Source of the DNA: Acidobacteriaceae bacterium
GTDB lineage: Bacteria > Acidobacteriota > Terriglobia > Terriglobales > Acidobacteriaceae
Length of the DNA: 64,000 nt
Assembly (NCBI GenBank): GCA_021323655.1
Contig: JAJPKO010000047.1
Span: 79,586 to 143,585 of the forward strand
Reading direction: 5' to 3'
The translations under genes and the position numbers were made by a program. The notes beneath the pieces are model-generated. The model was given only the letters and a program-made list of their open reading frames with translations, had not been told where the DNA came from and made no database searches. This document shows positions 8,355 to 16,939 of the stretch, piece after piece (positions within the stretch are counted from its first letter, which is position 1; every line of letters starts with the position of its first letter).

Positions 8355-8987
8355 CTAGCCAATTGTGGCAATGCTTCCGGCCACCAGCGTAATCAGAGCA
8401 TCGGCCAGAGGCTCGGCCAGTTCGCGCTGATGGGTTGTCAGCACAATGGTCCGTTGCTGTTCTTTCGTCTTTTTCAAAAGCGCCAGCATCTGGTGCGCGC
8501 TGCTCATGTCCATGTTTGAGAAAGGCTCATCGAGCAGCAGCAGGTCTGGCTGTGGCAGCAGCACCCTGGCCAGCGATGTCCGCTGTCGCATGCCCTGTGA
8601 GTACTGACCCACCGGCCGCTCCAGCGCCGGATCCAGTCCGACAGACCGCAACACATCTTCCCCGCTCAGGCAAGGCCGCGTGCGGTACAGATCAGCAAAA
8701 TATCGCAGGTTCTCCATCGCTGTGTATTCGTCATACAGCATTGGAGCATGGCTCATATACCCGATGCGGTCGCGCGCCTCTTCCGGGGCAACGCCAAATA
8801 CCTTCACCGTCCCATACGAAGGCCGCAGCAATCCAGCCATCACGCGCAGCAGCGTAGACTTCCCCGCTCCGTTTTCGCCCAGCAGAACATAGCAGCGCCC
8901 CGCCTCCAGCGTGAGCGAGATCTTTCGCAGCGCGGCAAATCTGCCGTACAGGCGGGAGACATCTTCAATCTGGACAGTGGGAGCCAT
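8355..8987 (-). CDS. ABC transporter ATP-binding protein, CcmA (heme exporter)-like
   Basis: A 210-residue ATPase domain without extensions. Walker A is GENGAGKST (around residues 38-46), the signature is YSQGMRQRTSLARVL, and Walker B is LLLLDEPFSNMD, with the switch histidine in TTHQREL. The compact length and the short GLLRPSYGTVKVFG segment resemble CcmA of cytochrome c maturation. The ATG at 8985-8987 was chosen over a TTG three codons earlier. No permease gene (CcmB-like) is adjacent; the gene sits between mqnA (33 bp upstream) and ltaE, so the partner must be elsewhere. CcmA assignment is tentative. Confidence 0.8.
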   Translation of the reverse strand: MAPTVQIEDVSRLYGRFAALRKISLTLEAGRCYVLLGENGAGKSTLLRVMAGLLRPSYGTVKVFGVAPEEARDRIGYMSHAPMLYDEYTAMENLRYFADLYRTRPCLSGEDVLRSVGLDPALERPVGQYSQGMRQRTSLARVLLPQPDLLLLDEPFSNMDMSSAHQMLALLKKTKEQQRTIVLTTHQRELAEPLADALITLVAGSIATIG

Positions 8988-9020
8988 TCGCAGCAATCAG
9001 TTTACAGGGACAGAAACCCG

Positions 9021-9863
9021 TCACAGGAAGCGCAGCTCAGGAACGCCCGGCAGATGTCCGCACTCAGCTCCGTAGTGATAGAAGAGCCGCAGGCCCTCCA
9101 GGCAGTCCTCATCCAGATGGTAGTGAATATTGCGCGTCAGATAGGCGCGGATCGTCTCCGCTGGGACCGGCATTCGTGCTGACCATTCCGCCACCAGGTC
9201 TTCTGTATGGGCAATACCGTGGTCGCGTGATTGCTGAAAGTCCCGCACAACCTGCTCGCGGGGGATCTCCATGTCGCGTACCGCCCAGAAGGCCGAGACC
9301 CAGGCCGTTCCCGTCAGCTTGCGCCACTCACGCCCCAGGTCAAGGTACTGCAATCGTTCGCCTGTGCGGCGCTCACGCTGCTCGCGATCTTCCAGTGCAA
9401 ACAATGCCGGATCACCAATCAGCAGCGCGGCATCGGCCACCTTCAGCATTGCGTCCAGATCCGGCACATGCGGCACGAACTCCGCCTGTGGGTTCCAGAA
9501 TTTATGGAAGAGAATGCGCGTGTAGGTGGCCGATGTGCGCGATGAAGTATCGAGGGCAACCTTGCGCGCGGCGCGTACCCCGCCCGGGTCCCTCACCACC
9601 AGCACAATCGAGCGGATATCGCCGAGCGAAGCAATCGCGCACCCGGGAATGATCTTCCACGTTGGCGATGAGGCATAAGCTGCAACCGGAACAAGCCCGA
9701 TATCAGAGGTCCCCCGCGCCAGCTCATCCGCGCAGCTTGCGGGCGTGGTCTGGTGAATCACATATCGCTGCGCCAGTTCACTCTTCGCGGGCTCATGTTC
9801 AAAGTCCCACATCAGAGGCGCAGGATTCAGAAATTGAATGGCAGCAATGCGAAAAAGGCTCAC
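9021..9863 (-). CDS. mqnA: Chorismate dehydratase of the futalosine menaquinone pathway
   Basis: A 280-residue protein of the periplasmic-binding-protein fold that converts chorismate to 3-enolpyruvoyl-benzoate, the first step of futalosine-dependent menaquinone synthesis. The opening FRIAAIQFLNPAPLMWDFEH, the segment DIGLVPVAAYASSP and the later ALLIGDPAL are typical of MqnA. The best start is GTG at 9861-9863 (VSLFRIAAI); no ATG is available and the frame upstream of it is merely antisense to the next gene. With the UbiA-type prenyltransferase at 25 kb, it indicates the futalosine route. It is transcribed divergently from the Gfo/Idh gene (93-bp gap). Confidence 0.88.
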   Translation of the reverse strand: MSLFRIAAIQFLNPAPLMWDFEHEPAKSELAQRYVIHQTTPASCADELARGTSDIGLVPVAAYASSPTWKIIPGCAIASLGDIRSIVLVVRDPGGVRAARKVALDTSSRTSATYTRILFHKFWNPQAEFVPHVPDLDAMLKVADAALLIGDPALFALEDREQRERRTGERLQYLDLGREWRKLTGTAWVSAFWAVRDMEIPREQVVRDFQQSRDHGIAHTEDLVAEWSARMPVPAETIRAYLTRNIHYHLDEDCLEGLRLFYHYGAECGHLPGVPELRFL

Positions 9864-9956
9864 CGACCAGTGTAACAATTCCGCTATGCAACCGTTTCCA
9901 TAAGTAGGTAGAATGGCCGCAATCAACATCACAACAGAAAGTGAGACCTTTCTACG

Positions 9957-11294
9957 ATGCTGGACCGCAGGACGTTCATGAAGTTTACTGCCGCCACTGC
10001 CACCACAACTTATCTGAAGCCTCTCTTCGCGCAGGCCCAGTCTCCAGCACGGCGCTCGCCCAATGACAACATTCATCTCGCGCTCATCGGCGCAGGCATT
10101 CAGGGCCAGGGAGACACCCACACTGCCCTCCAGGTGCCCGGCGTCAAACTGGTCGCCGTGGCCGACTGTTATGACGGTCGCCTGACCCACGCGAAAGAAA
10201 TGTGGGGGCAGGACGTCTTCACCACTCGCGATTATCGCGAGATCCTCGCCCGCCCCGATGTGGATGCGGTCCTCATCGCCACACCGGACCACTGGCACAA
10301 GCAGGCCGCGGTAGATGCGATGAACGCCGGCAAGGATGTTTATCTTGAAAAGCCGATGATCCACATCTATTCCGATGGCCCGGAGATCATCGCTACGGCC
10401 CGCAAAACCAACCGCATCCTTCAGGTCGGCAGCCAGCGCGTCAGCTCGGTGGTATACGCCAAGGCAAAAGAGCTTCTCGCCGCCGGGACCATCGGCAAGC
10501 TCAACATGGTCAGCGCCTACTGGGACCGCAATTCCTCCATCGGCGCCTGGAACTACTCCATCCCTCTGGACGCTTCCACTCAGACCTGCGACTGGCCGCG
10601 TTTCCTGGGCACCGCACCCAAAATTCCCTGGAACGCCGAGCACTTCTTCCAATGGCGCAAATGGAAGGCCTACGGCTCCGGCGTGGCGGGCGACCTCTTC
10701 GTGCATCTCTTCAGCGGAACGCACTTCATCACCGGCGCAAATGGCCCCACGCGCGCCTATGCTACCGGCGGCCTGCGTTACTGGAAAGACGGGCGCGACG
10801 CATACGACGTGCTCCTCGCGCTCTTTGACTATCCGCAGGAATTCAACCTGGCCCTGCGCGTCAACTTCGTAGACGGCGGCGAGGAGAGCGAAGGCTTCCT
10901 CTTCACCGGCTCAGAAGGGCAGATGGCTATCGCCGGAAACGCCGTGACCGTGACCCGCGTCCCTCCGGCCACCGAACCCGGCTACACAGTTTCCACGTTT
11001 GCAGATGCGATGCAGCAGGAATACCTGAAGCAATATCGCGAAAAATATCCCATCCAGCATTTCTCCGGTGAGGTCCCCGCCGCTACGCAGAGATTTGCCG
11101 CACCTGAAGGCTACTCTGACAGCTACGACCACTTCCACAATTTCTTCAATGCTGTCCGCAACCGCACGGCCGTCGTCGAAGACCCCGTCTTCGGCTTCCG
11201 CGCTGCCGGCGCAGCCCTTCTGTCCAATCTCAGCGTGGAACACGGCAACGCCGTCCACTGGAACCCCGAAGCCATGAAACTGGAGAAGGCATAA
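9957..11294 (+). CDS. Tat-exported Gfo/Idh/MocA family oxidoreductase
   Basis: A 445-residue NAD(P)-dependent dehydrogenase-like protein. The N terminus MLDRRTFMKFTAATATTTYL carries a twin-arginine motif (RRTFMK) and the cleavage region FAQA, so it should be folded with cofactor and exported. The Rossmann motif is ALIGAGIQGQGD (around residues 42-53). The family phrase EKPM (about 133) contains the catalytic lysine, and the C-terminal domain carries SDSYDHFHNFFNAVRNR. Such proteins act on sugars or cyclitols, but the substrate is unknown. The next gene begins 1 bp after its stop, so a two-gene operon is near certain. Confidence 0.88.
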   Translation: MLDRRTFMKFTAATATTTYLKPLFAQAQSPARRSPNDNIHLALIGAGIQGQGDTHTALQVPGVKLVAVADCYDGRLTHAKEMWGQDVFTTRDYREILARPDVDAVLIATPDHWHKQAAVDAMNAGKDVYLEKPMIHIYSDGPEIIATARKTNRILQVGSQRVSSVVYAKAKELLAAGTIGKLNMVSAYWDRNSSIGAWNYSIPLDASTQTCDWPRFLGTAPKIPWNAEHFFQWRKWKAYGSGVAGDLFVHLFSGTHFITGANGPTRAYATGGLRYWKDGRDAYDVLLALFDYPQEFNLALRVNFVDGGEESEGFLFTGSEGQMAIAGNAVTVTRVPPATEPGYTVSTFADAMQQEYLKQYREKYPIQHFSGEVPAATQRFAAPEGYSDSYDHFHNFFNAVRNRTAVVEDPVFGFRAAGAALLSNLSVEHGNAVHWNPEAMKLEKA

Positions 11295-11295
11295 G

Positions 11296-12711
11296 ATGAA
11301 AAATCGTTTCCATCTTCTTCTGCCCTTGCTGGCCCTGCCTCTGCTGCTCCCCGCGTACGCACAGGAGCCGGGCAAGGCCACTGAATTCCGCAAACCTGAT
11401 CCGGGCAATGGCCCCGGCGGGCAGCAGCGCATTGCATTTCTCTCGCACCGTCTCGGCAACGACCATGCCGAGGGCATTTCCCTGCTCGACATGAACGGCG
11501 ATGGCTATCCTGACCTGCTCAGCGGCGCCTACTGGTATGAAAATCCAGGCCCCGACGGCGGCGAATGGAAGCAGCACCAGTTCCGCACCGTCGGCATCCA
11601 TAACGAATTCGTCTCCGACTGCGGCGAATGGATCGTGGACGTGGACCACGATGGCCTGCCTGACCTCGTCACCACTGGATGGATCACCAACGGCCTGTGG
11701 TGGTACAAAAACCCCGGCCCCGCTGCCACCAAATCCGGACAGATGTGGAAGGCCGAAAAAATCACCGACAGCTACGATACCGAGGGCGGCGCCTTCGCCG
11801 ATATTAATGGCGATGGCAAGCCTGACGTGGTACTCGCGCACTACAACCGCGCGGGCGTCATCTGGGTGGACTTCTCAAAAAGCAAGCCCGTGGTCCATCA
11901 TCTGGGCGGGCGTGAGCAGGACGGCCACGGCATTGGCGTGGCCGACATCAACGGCGACGGAAAGGCCGATGTGCTGACCACCCATGGCTGGTTCGAGCAG
12001 ATGGATGCCGATAAAGACCAGTGGAAGTGGCATGGCGACTGGGACCTCGGCGACACCGGCTTCCCCATCATCGGCTACGACGTAAACCACGACGGCAAGC
12101 TCGACCTCATCTTTGGACAGGGCCACAGCTACGGCCTCTACTGGCTGGAACAGGCGGGCACCTCATCGCACCCGTTGTGGATTCGGCACACGATTGATGA
12201 GTCATTCTCGCAATCTCATGCGCTCCTGCTCACAGACATAGATGGCGACGGCCAGCCTGAGCTGATTACCGGAAAGCGCTATCGTGGACACTCCGGAAAC
12301 GATCCCGGCTCCTACGATCCGGTGGTCGTCTATGCCTACAAGCTTCCCACGCGGGCCGAGCTCGCAAAGGTCAAGCCCTACTCCGGCAAGACCGTTCAGG
12401 CACAACACGCTCAGGGTATCGGCGACACCATGCGTGTCTCCGTCCCGGAAGCGGATCCGCTCTTCACCCGCTATGCTCTGTCCGTGAATGGCACAGCCAG
12501 CGCTGGAACCCAGTTCATCGCAGCTGACCTGGACAAGGACGGCGATATAGATATCGCCAGCGCCGGAAAACTCGGCGTCCACGTTCTGGAAAACCTGAAG
12601 GTGAACAAAGTGCCCAAAGCGATCCGCGAAGAAACCCAGCCGCTCCTCCGCAAATGGCCCTTCCCCGGTGAGGGTCCTGAAGTAGAACAGGAAGACGGCC
12701 CGAACCAGTAA
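11296..12711 (+). CDS. Secreted VCBS/FG-GAP repeat protein
   Basis: A 471-residue exported protein. Residues 1-22 (MKNRFHLLLPLLALPLLLPA) are a signal peptide. Seven calcium-binding loops of the DxDxDG type occur at regular spacing: DMNGDGYPD, DVDHDGLPD, DINGDGKPD, DINGDGKAD, DVNHDGKLD, DIDGDGQPE and DLDKDGDID, as in a seven-bladed FG-GAP beta-propeller. Blades also show YWYENPGP phrases. No catalytic motif is visible. Coupling to the Gfo/Idh gene (1-bp gap) suggests a shared periplasmic or extracellular role, perhaps sugar binding or modification (inference). A hairpin without T-run (12718-12753) follows. Confidence 0.85.
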   Translation: MKNRFHLLLPLLALPLLLPAYAQEPGKATEFRKPDPGNGPGGQQRIAFLSHRLGNDHAEGISLLDMNGDGYPDLLSGAYWYENPGPDGGEWKQHQFRTVGIHNEFVSDCGEWIVDVDHDGLPDLVTTGWITNGLWWYKNPGPAATKSGQMWKAEKITDSYDTEGGAFADINGDGKPDVVLAHYNRAGVIWVDFSKSKPVVHHLGGREQDGHGIGVADINGDGKADVLTTHGWFEQMDADKDQWKWHGDWDLGDTGFPIIGYDVNHDGKLDLIFGQGHSYGLYWLEQAGTSSHPLWIRHTIDESFSQSHALLLTDIDGDGQPELITGKRYRGHSGNDPGSYDPVVVYAYKLPTRAELAKVKPYSGKTVQAQHAQGIGDTMRVSVPEADPLFTRYALSVNGTASAGTQFIAADLDKDGDIDIASAGKLGVHVLENLKVNKVPKAIREETQPLLRKWPFPGEGPEVEQEDGPNQ

Positions 12712-13087
12712 AGCCTAAAGTCAGGGGGACGATACCCACTCTCCTCCTGACTTCCCAAGCCTATCCGCAGCCAGGGGTTTGTGGAAAAATTGCTGTCAAG
12801 CTCTCCTTGCTCCCATTCTCATCTAAGTCCAACAAAATAAGATGTTTATTTTTTCAGCCATCTGCCGGTTATTTTCGTCTCATTTGGTATCCTGAACTTA
12901 ACAGCCGATTTCCATCGCCGCCCGCGCGATAGCCGGACATCTTCACCGAGACCCCCTCATAAGTTATTGAAAACACTAGGTCGAACCTAACCCTATCAGA
13001 ATCAGTAGCTTAGCAGGGGATGATCCCCCGCTAAGTTATTGAAAACAAAGGAATCTCAAAAAGAAGAGGGGAGGGGGAGGGGTATCG
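12712..13087. repeat. Intergenic element with direct repeats, 27-nt palindrome and G-rich end
   Basis: A gene-free 376-bp stretch. It holds a 16-nt exact direct repeat TAAGTTATTGAAAACA at 12960-12975 and 13032-13047. A 13+1+13 palindrome (CTTAGCAGGGGAT / ATCCCCCGCTAAG, 13009-13035, one mismatch) ends inside the second repeat copy. Just beyond, 13064-13082 is purely purine and rich in G-runs (GGGG, GGGGG, GGGG), which could fold into a G-quadruplex on one strand. No ORF, RNA family or promoter is clear. It could be a mobile short repeat, a recombination scar or an RNA-processing element. Confidence 0.55.
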
Positions 13088-13282
13088 CTATTCCCGTCCC
13101 GTGGTGGCCACGTACACAATTCCTGAAAGAATGCTGGTCAGCACAATCCACGCCATCTGGTACCAGTAGAAAAAGGGAAAACCCCACAGTTCAGGAGTGC
13201 GGCGCGCATAGATCCCCGGAAACATCAGGGCCAGGGCAGGGACCACCAGAAGCCAGTACCACAGTGCGCGGCGCGATTTCAT
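13088..13282 (-). CDS. DUF3311 small membrane protein
   Basis: A 64-residue protein from the ATG at 13280-13282. Two hydrophobic segments (WYWLLVVPALALMFPGIY and WYQMAWIVLTSILSGIVYVA) flank the conserved PELWGFPFFYWYQ of the DUF3311 family. These proteins are usually encoded next to a sodium:solute symporter and are thought to be its small partner. Here none follows: downstream is a non-coding repeat region. Its start overlaps the stop of the DUF488 gene by 4 bp, so it is translated from that transcript. Confidence 0.82.
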   Translation of the reverse strand: MKSRRALWYWLLVVPALALMFPGIYARRTPELWGFPFFYWYQMAWIVLTSILSGIVYVATTGRE

Positions 13283-13836
13283 GCTTCCGATTCTATCCCG
13301 GAAGCAAACAGATCGTCTTCCGCCGGATACCACAGCTTCTTCCCCTTCACTCGCGCAAACCGCGTAAGCTTGTGCGGCTCGCGGCGGCTGTGACCCTTGG
13401 CGGTGTAGTAGATGTCTTCGACTTCGATTCCGCGGACCAAAAGCGCATCCGCCACAAGCGAGCGATGACAGCGCCAGGGCACGGCCTCGGCGCACATGAT
13501 CGCCGTATGCTCCTGCGGACTGGCCTGCAAAAGCTCATCCATCGCTGCCTTGAATTCCGCTGTCTGCATGTAATCGGCATATCCGCGAAAACTGGCATTG
13601 CGCCAGCCGGTGTTGATCGTATCTTTCCGCGCGTGGCGCAACCCGCCCAGTGACTTCTGCCAGCGATACGCAATACCCGCGTCCTGTAAGGATGGTTCGA
13701 GGTCCTCCTGCGCGAACTGCGGATTGTGCCGCGACTTCGGAATCGTGCGGATGTCCACCAACCAGCGCACGCCATTCTCTTTCAGGATGGCGACGAAAAT
13801 CTTAATGGGCAGTGTGGAATGTCCAATCGTCAACAT
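13279..13836 (-). CDS. DUF488 domain protein
   Basis: A 185-residue cytosolic protein. It opens with the family mark MLTIGHSTLPIKIF, followed by LVDIRTIPKSRHNPQF (around 26-41), SLGGLR and the later CAEAVPWRCHRSLVADAL (residues 114-131), the conserved C-x5-C-H-R motif of DUF488. Biochemical function is not established for the family. The gene is coupled to the downstream DUF3311 gene through ATGA. The 247 bp upstream to the next gene (13837-14083) contain no ORF or RNA that I can support. Confidence 0.85.
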   Translation of the reverse strand: MLTIGHSTLPIKIFVAILKENGVRWLVDIRTIPKSRHNPQFAQEDLEPSLQDAGIAYRWQKSLGGLRHARKDTINTGWRNASFRGYADYMQTAEFKAAMDELLQASPQEHTAIMCAEAVPWRCHRSLVADALLVRGIEVEDIYYTAKGHSRREPHKLTRFARVKGKKLWYPAEDDLFASGIESEA

Positions 13837-14083
13837 GTTCCGTGCACCAAAGACAGGCAGTTCAGGTTCTTCCCCACCCGGCCAATCGTACTTTCTGTCA
13901 GATGCTTCGTTGTAATATCAGGAACATACGGGACGGGATACACTCGCTGAGACCTGTTGAAGACATTCGTATTCTGCCTTGCCGTTTTGATGGCTTCCAG
14001 TTCCAGCGCGCAGACGATTCTGGTACAGAACACCATTCCCGGAAGCGCTGGCCCAATGGCTGCCCGCGAAAAAAACTGCACCC

Positions 14084-15016
14084 TTAAGCGTATCGCCGCA
14101 GATAAACGGAACACGGGAAATGACCGTCGCTGACACCCAGGCCGTCGTTGAATTTCCTGGGCTGCATCTCTGGAAAAAATTGCAGCAGATCATCCAGTCG
14201 TTGATGGTGCAGCATGGACAAGGATGCGGCAATTTCATACTGCTGGTTCATCACCAGGAATGCATAGAGCAGCGCTGTTTCATGGGGGAAGAACAACGCA
14301 TCGGAAAGGGTCACGGGCGAGTAGTCATACGGGAAATAGATGTCATGGAAATGCACGTAAACATCTTTGGCCAGACGCGGCAGAATTTCCAGAATAATCA
14401 AATTGACTTCGCCAGCTGGGGCCAGCGTATGACTCGAGTCCACAAAGAAGAAGTCGCCGCTGTTTACCCAATGGGCGCATTCCGCTCCGACTTCCTGGAG
14501 CTTTTTGCCTATGAGCTGAATGTGGCCTGATCTCGCCTCCGTTTTGAGGAACTCATCCGGATATGGCTCAATGCATGTGATTTTTGGCGCATAGCCCTCG
14601 TCACGGGCAGCCATAAGACAAACTGCGGTGGAAACCCCGCAACCGATCTGCACGATGTGGCTGGGCCGCATGGAGCGCACAAAACAGTAGAGCAGGTCGG
14701 CCTCCACTTCGCCAAATCCTTTGTCCATCCCATTCCATTGCAGAGCATTTTTGTGGACTCCAAAATGCTTCAGCTGGTCGCGGTATTTGCGGGTACATTC
14801 ATCAACCCATGCCACCTGCGCATCCATATCTGAGGCGATGGACTGGAAACTCCGCGGTGCTCGCCAGTGGTGGGACTTCCTCAGGTCATGCAGGTCAGGT
14901 ATTTCTGAGTAGAAGTGCCGCGGCAGAATGTCGAGTTTACAGCGCTGGCCCAGCTCAAAGGTGGCATGCAGCAGGTGCTTTCTCTCATTCTTCAGGAACC
15001 GTGAAAGGGCGGGCAT
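14084..15016 (-). CDS. Class I SAM-dependent methyltransferase
   Basis: A 310-residue protein from ATG 15014-15016, preceded by AGAGGA nine bases upstream; the longer frame adds only 18 unsupported residues. The SAM-binding glycine loop is HIVQIGCGVSTAVCLMAARD and the acidic residue of motif II is CIEPYPDEF. The region DFFFVDSSHTLAPAGEVN resembles Methyltransf_24-type enzymes, with Asp/His pairs (DSSH, HFHDIYFP) that may bind a metal. The substrate is unknown; the N-terminal segment of about 110 residues has no recognised domain. It is transcribed divergently from the ZIP transporter. Confidence 0.8.
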   Translation of the reverse strand: MPALSRFLKNERKHLLHATFELGQRCKLDILPRHFYSEIPDLHDLRKSHHWRAPRSFQSIASDMDAQVAWVDECTRKYRDQLKHFGVHKNALQWNGMDKGFGEVEADLLYCFVRSMRPSHIVQIGCGVSTAVCLMAARDEGYAPKITCIEPYPDEFLKTEARSGHIQLIGKKLQEVGAECAHWVNSGDFFFVDSSHTLAPAGEVNLIILEILPRLAKDVYVHFHDIYFPYDYSPVTLSDALFFPHETALLYAFLVMNQQYEIAASLSMLHHQRLDDLLQFFPEMQPRKFNDGLGVSDGHFPCSVYLRRYA

Positions 15017-15134
15017 AAAAGTGTGTCCTCTGGCTCGAGATGACAACTGGATCCCGGTTTCAATTCGCATGGAATGCTATACGATGGGGCCATTGCAAGG
15101 TATGAGTTTTTCTTCTCATTTCCACGCAGCAGTT

Positions 15135-15887
15135 ATGATGAAGGATTGCCTTTTGACGAACATGATGCTGCTCTCGTTCATTCTCGGATCTGTGGCCGCC
15201 TTCGCTGATATATTCGGTGGCCTCGTCCTCGTGCGCTCCAACTGGGAGAAGCGCTATCTGCGTTACTTTGTGGCGATGGGCGCCGGATTCATGCTCGCCG
15301 TGGCGTTTCTGGAGATGCTGCCAGAGAGCATGCACTTTTCCGCAAAATGGGCGCCCGTACTCGTCCTGGGTGGATATTGCATCGTCCATCTGCTGGAACA
15401 CACGATTGTTCCCCACTTCCACTTCGGCGAAGAAACCCACCACGACGAGTTCATTTCGGCGCACACCAGCTACTCCGTACTGGCCGGGCTGGCAGTGCAT
15501 GCTCTGTTTGACGGCATCGCGATCGCCTCAGGCTTTGTGCTTTCGGGCCGGCTGGGATGGCTGATCTTTATCGCCATTTTCCTGCACAAGGTGCCGGAAG
15601 GGTTTACCGTCGCTTCCATCATGATGGCCTCAGGACGCGGGCGCACAGCCGCCATCTTTGCCGCTGCGATCCTGGCCACCGCCACTCTGCTGGGAGTCGT
15701 CGTCATCAATGTCCTTCCTGCGTGGGTCGAAGCGGGACTGCCGCTCTCTGCCGGAGTGGCCATTTATGTTGCGGCCACGGATCTGGTCCCGGAGGTCAAT
15801 CGCGAACCCGGGATACGGATGGCGCTGATTTTCTTTGCTGGAGTTCTGCTCTTTCTGCTGCTGCAGTCACTCTTGCCAGCCATGTAA
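15135..15887 (+). CDS. ZIP-family metal transporter
   Basis: A membrane permease of about 250 residues with eight predicted helices. The signature metal-site helices are HALFDGIAIASGF (helix IV) and HKVPEGFTVASIM (helix V), with the H-x4-DG-x-A-I and H-x2-PEG patterns of ZIP proteins. A histidine-rich loop HTIVPHFHFGEETHHDEF lies between helices III and IV. ZIP proteins import zinc or other divalent metals (some family members also act on efflux); substrate cannot be set here. The start is uncertain: ATG at 15135, 15138 or 15162 (MMLLSFILGSVAAF) are all possible, with no strong RBS. Confidence 0.88.
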   Translation: MMKDCLLTNMMLLSFILGSVAAFADIFGGLVLVRSNWEKRYLRYFVAMGAGFMLAVAFLEMLPESMHFSAKWAPVLVLGGYCIVHLLEHTIVPHFHFGEETHHDEFISAHTSYSVLAGLAVHALFDGIAIASGFVLSGRLGWLIFIAIFLHKVPEGFTVASIMMASGRGRTAAIFAAAILATATLLGVVVINVLPAWVEAGLPLSAGVAIYVAATDLVPEVNREPGIRMALIFFAGVLLFLLLQSLLPAM

Positions 15888-16026
15888 ACGCGGTAATACT
15901 CCAAAGTCATCATCTTTGCCTGGAAACAGAAAACTATTTTGCGCACCAGAATTGGAGGATTTTTCTTCTTTTCTGGGGAAGAGTAGATAAGATGCAGGAT
16001 AACTAGGACCCTAAAATCCATTCGCA

Positions 16027-16929
16027 TTGAAGCTGCTCGCATTGACGACGAAGAGAAAGCCCGCGTCCCTTGCCCTGTGCTGCATTTTTGTGTGGCTTGC
16101 AGGCGCTCTGCTTTTTGGGGGATTCTGTTTCCTCACAGCGCCTTCTTTTAGGCCCGGCACTGGGCTGAGCCTGTTTCATCCTGCAACGCTGCGCGACGAG
16201 CTGCACAATACCTGGATTTTTGTCGCAGTATTTGCGTCCTTGGGAATAGCTGGGTTCCTCTGGGTCCTTATAGAACACTGGCGGCAGCAGATGGCGTGGA
16301 CCTGGCAGGCGGCGCTGCGAATGGCATATCTGGAAGGCATGCTCTTTGCCTGCACACTTTTATACGGGTTAGGTACCAACGGCGTGATTGCTAGAAAAGC
16401 TCCATCTTCGGTGACGATTTCAGACGTGCTTGGTATAGCGGTTGTCCTCGCACTTCCCTTCGTGGTGTGGAAACAATGGCGCGTGGAAGATAACCACAGA
16501 TCCTCCAGCATTTTTGGACTCGAGAGCCGGCCAACAGCCGAATCGGGCACTCAGCTTGAGAAGCCCTTACAGCCGCAACCTGTGAAGTCTCCCATTGTGA
16601 AAACAGAGGAGTACCGTCCCATGACTGCAAGGCCAGGTTTCCGCGAGCAGTTGTCCGCGCTAAATGCAAGCTGGCAATCCATTGAAGGTTCCAGCAAGGA
16701 AATTGAGCGGTGGTTCCGCCAGCAGCAGCAGCGGGTGGTGGCACATCTGGAGCGGCGCGCACCAGGGAACGAAACGGCAGAAATGCTGGATGGCAATTTT
16801 GTCGAAGCAAGAATACAAAATGTGGATGCCGAGTGGGCGAGGATCCAGCAGATTGTTCACGAGATGGGTCGCTGGCTCGAAAACGCTCCACCTGTAAACC
16901 AGCTGGAAAAGAACGTGAAGGTAGGATAA
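16027..16929 (+). CDS. Membrane protein of unknown function
   Basis: A 300-residue protein with four hydrophobic segments in the first 160 residues (CCIFVWLAGALLFGGFCFL, WIFVAVFASLGIAGFLWVL, MAYLEGMLFACTLLYGLG and VLGIAVVLALPFVVW). A soluble C-terminal half of about 140 residues follows, rich in charged and Gln residues and probably helical (SKEIERWFRQQQQRVVAHLE). The start codon is TTG at 16027; no ATG is available before the first membrane segment. It is 10 bp upstream of another unknown exported gene, so both form a small operon. No known domain recognised. Confidence 0.68.
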   Translation: MKLLALTTKRKPASLALCCIFVWLAGALLFGGFCFLTAPSFRPGTGLSLFHPATLRDELHNTWIFVAVFASLGIAGFLWVLIEHWRQQMAWTWQAALRMAYLEGMLFACTLLYGLGTNGVIARKAPSSVTISDVLGIAVVLALPFVVWKQWRVEDNHRSSSIFGLESRPTAESGTQLEKPLQPQPVKSPIVKTEEYRPMTARPGFREQLSALNASWQSIEGSSKEIERWFRQQQQRVVAHLERRAPGNETAEMLDGNFVEARIQNVDAEWARIQQIVHEMGRWLENAPPVNQLEKNVKVG

Positions 16930-16939
16930 GCCCGGAACG

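Noticed and set aside
9864..10724. Long N-terminal extension of the mqnA frame (567-residue ORF)
   Set aside because: It is antisense to the Gfo/Idh gene and has no MqnA similarity; the real start is GTG 9863.
13837..14083. Possible small genes between DUF488 and methyltransferase
   Set aside because: Several frames are open, but none has an RBS, conserved motif or hydrophobic signal; no tRNA fold seen.
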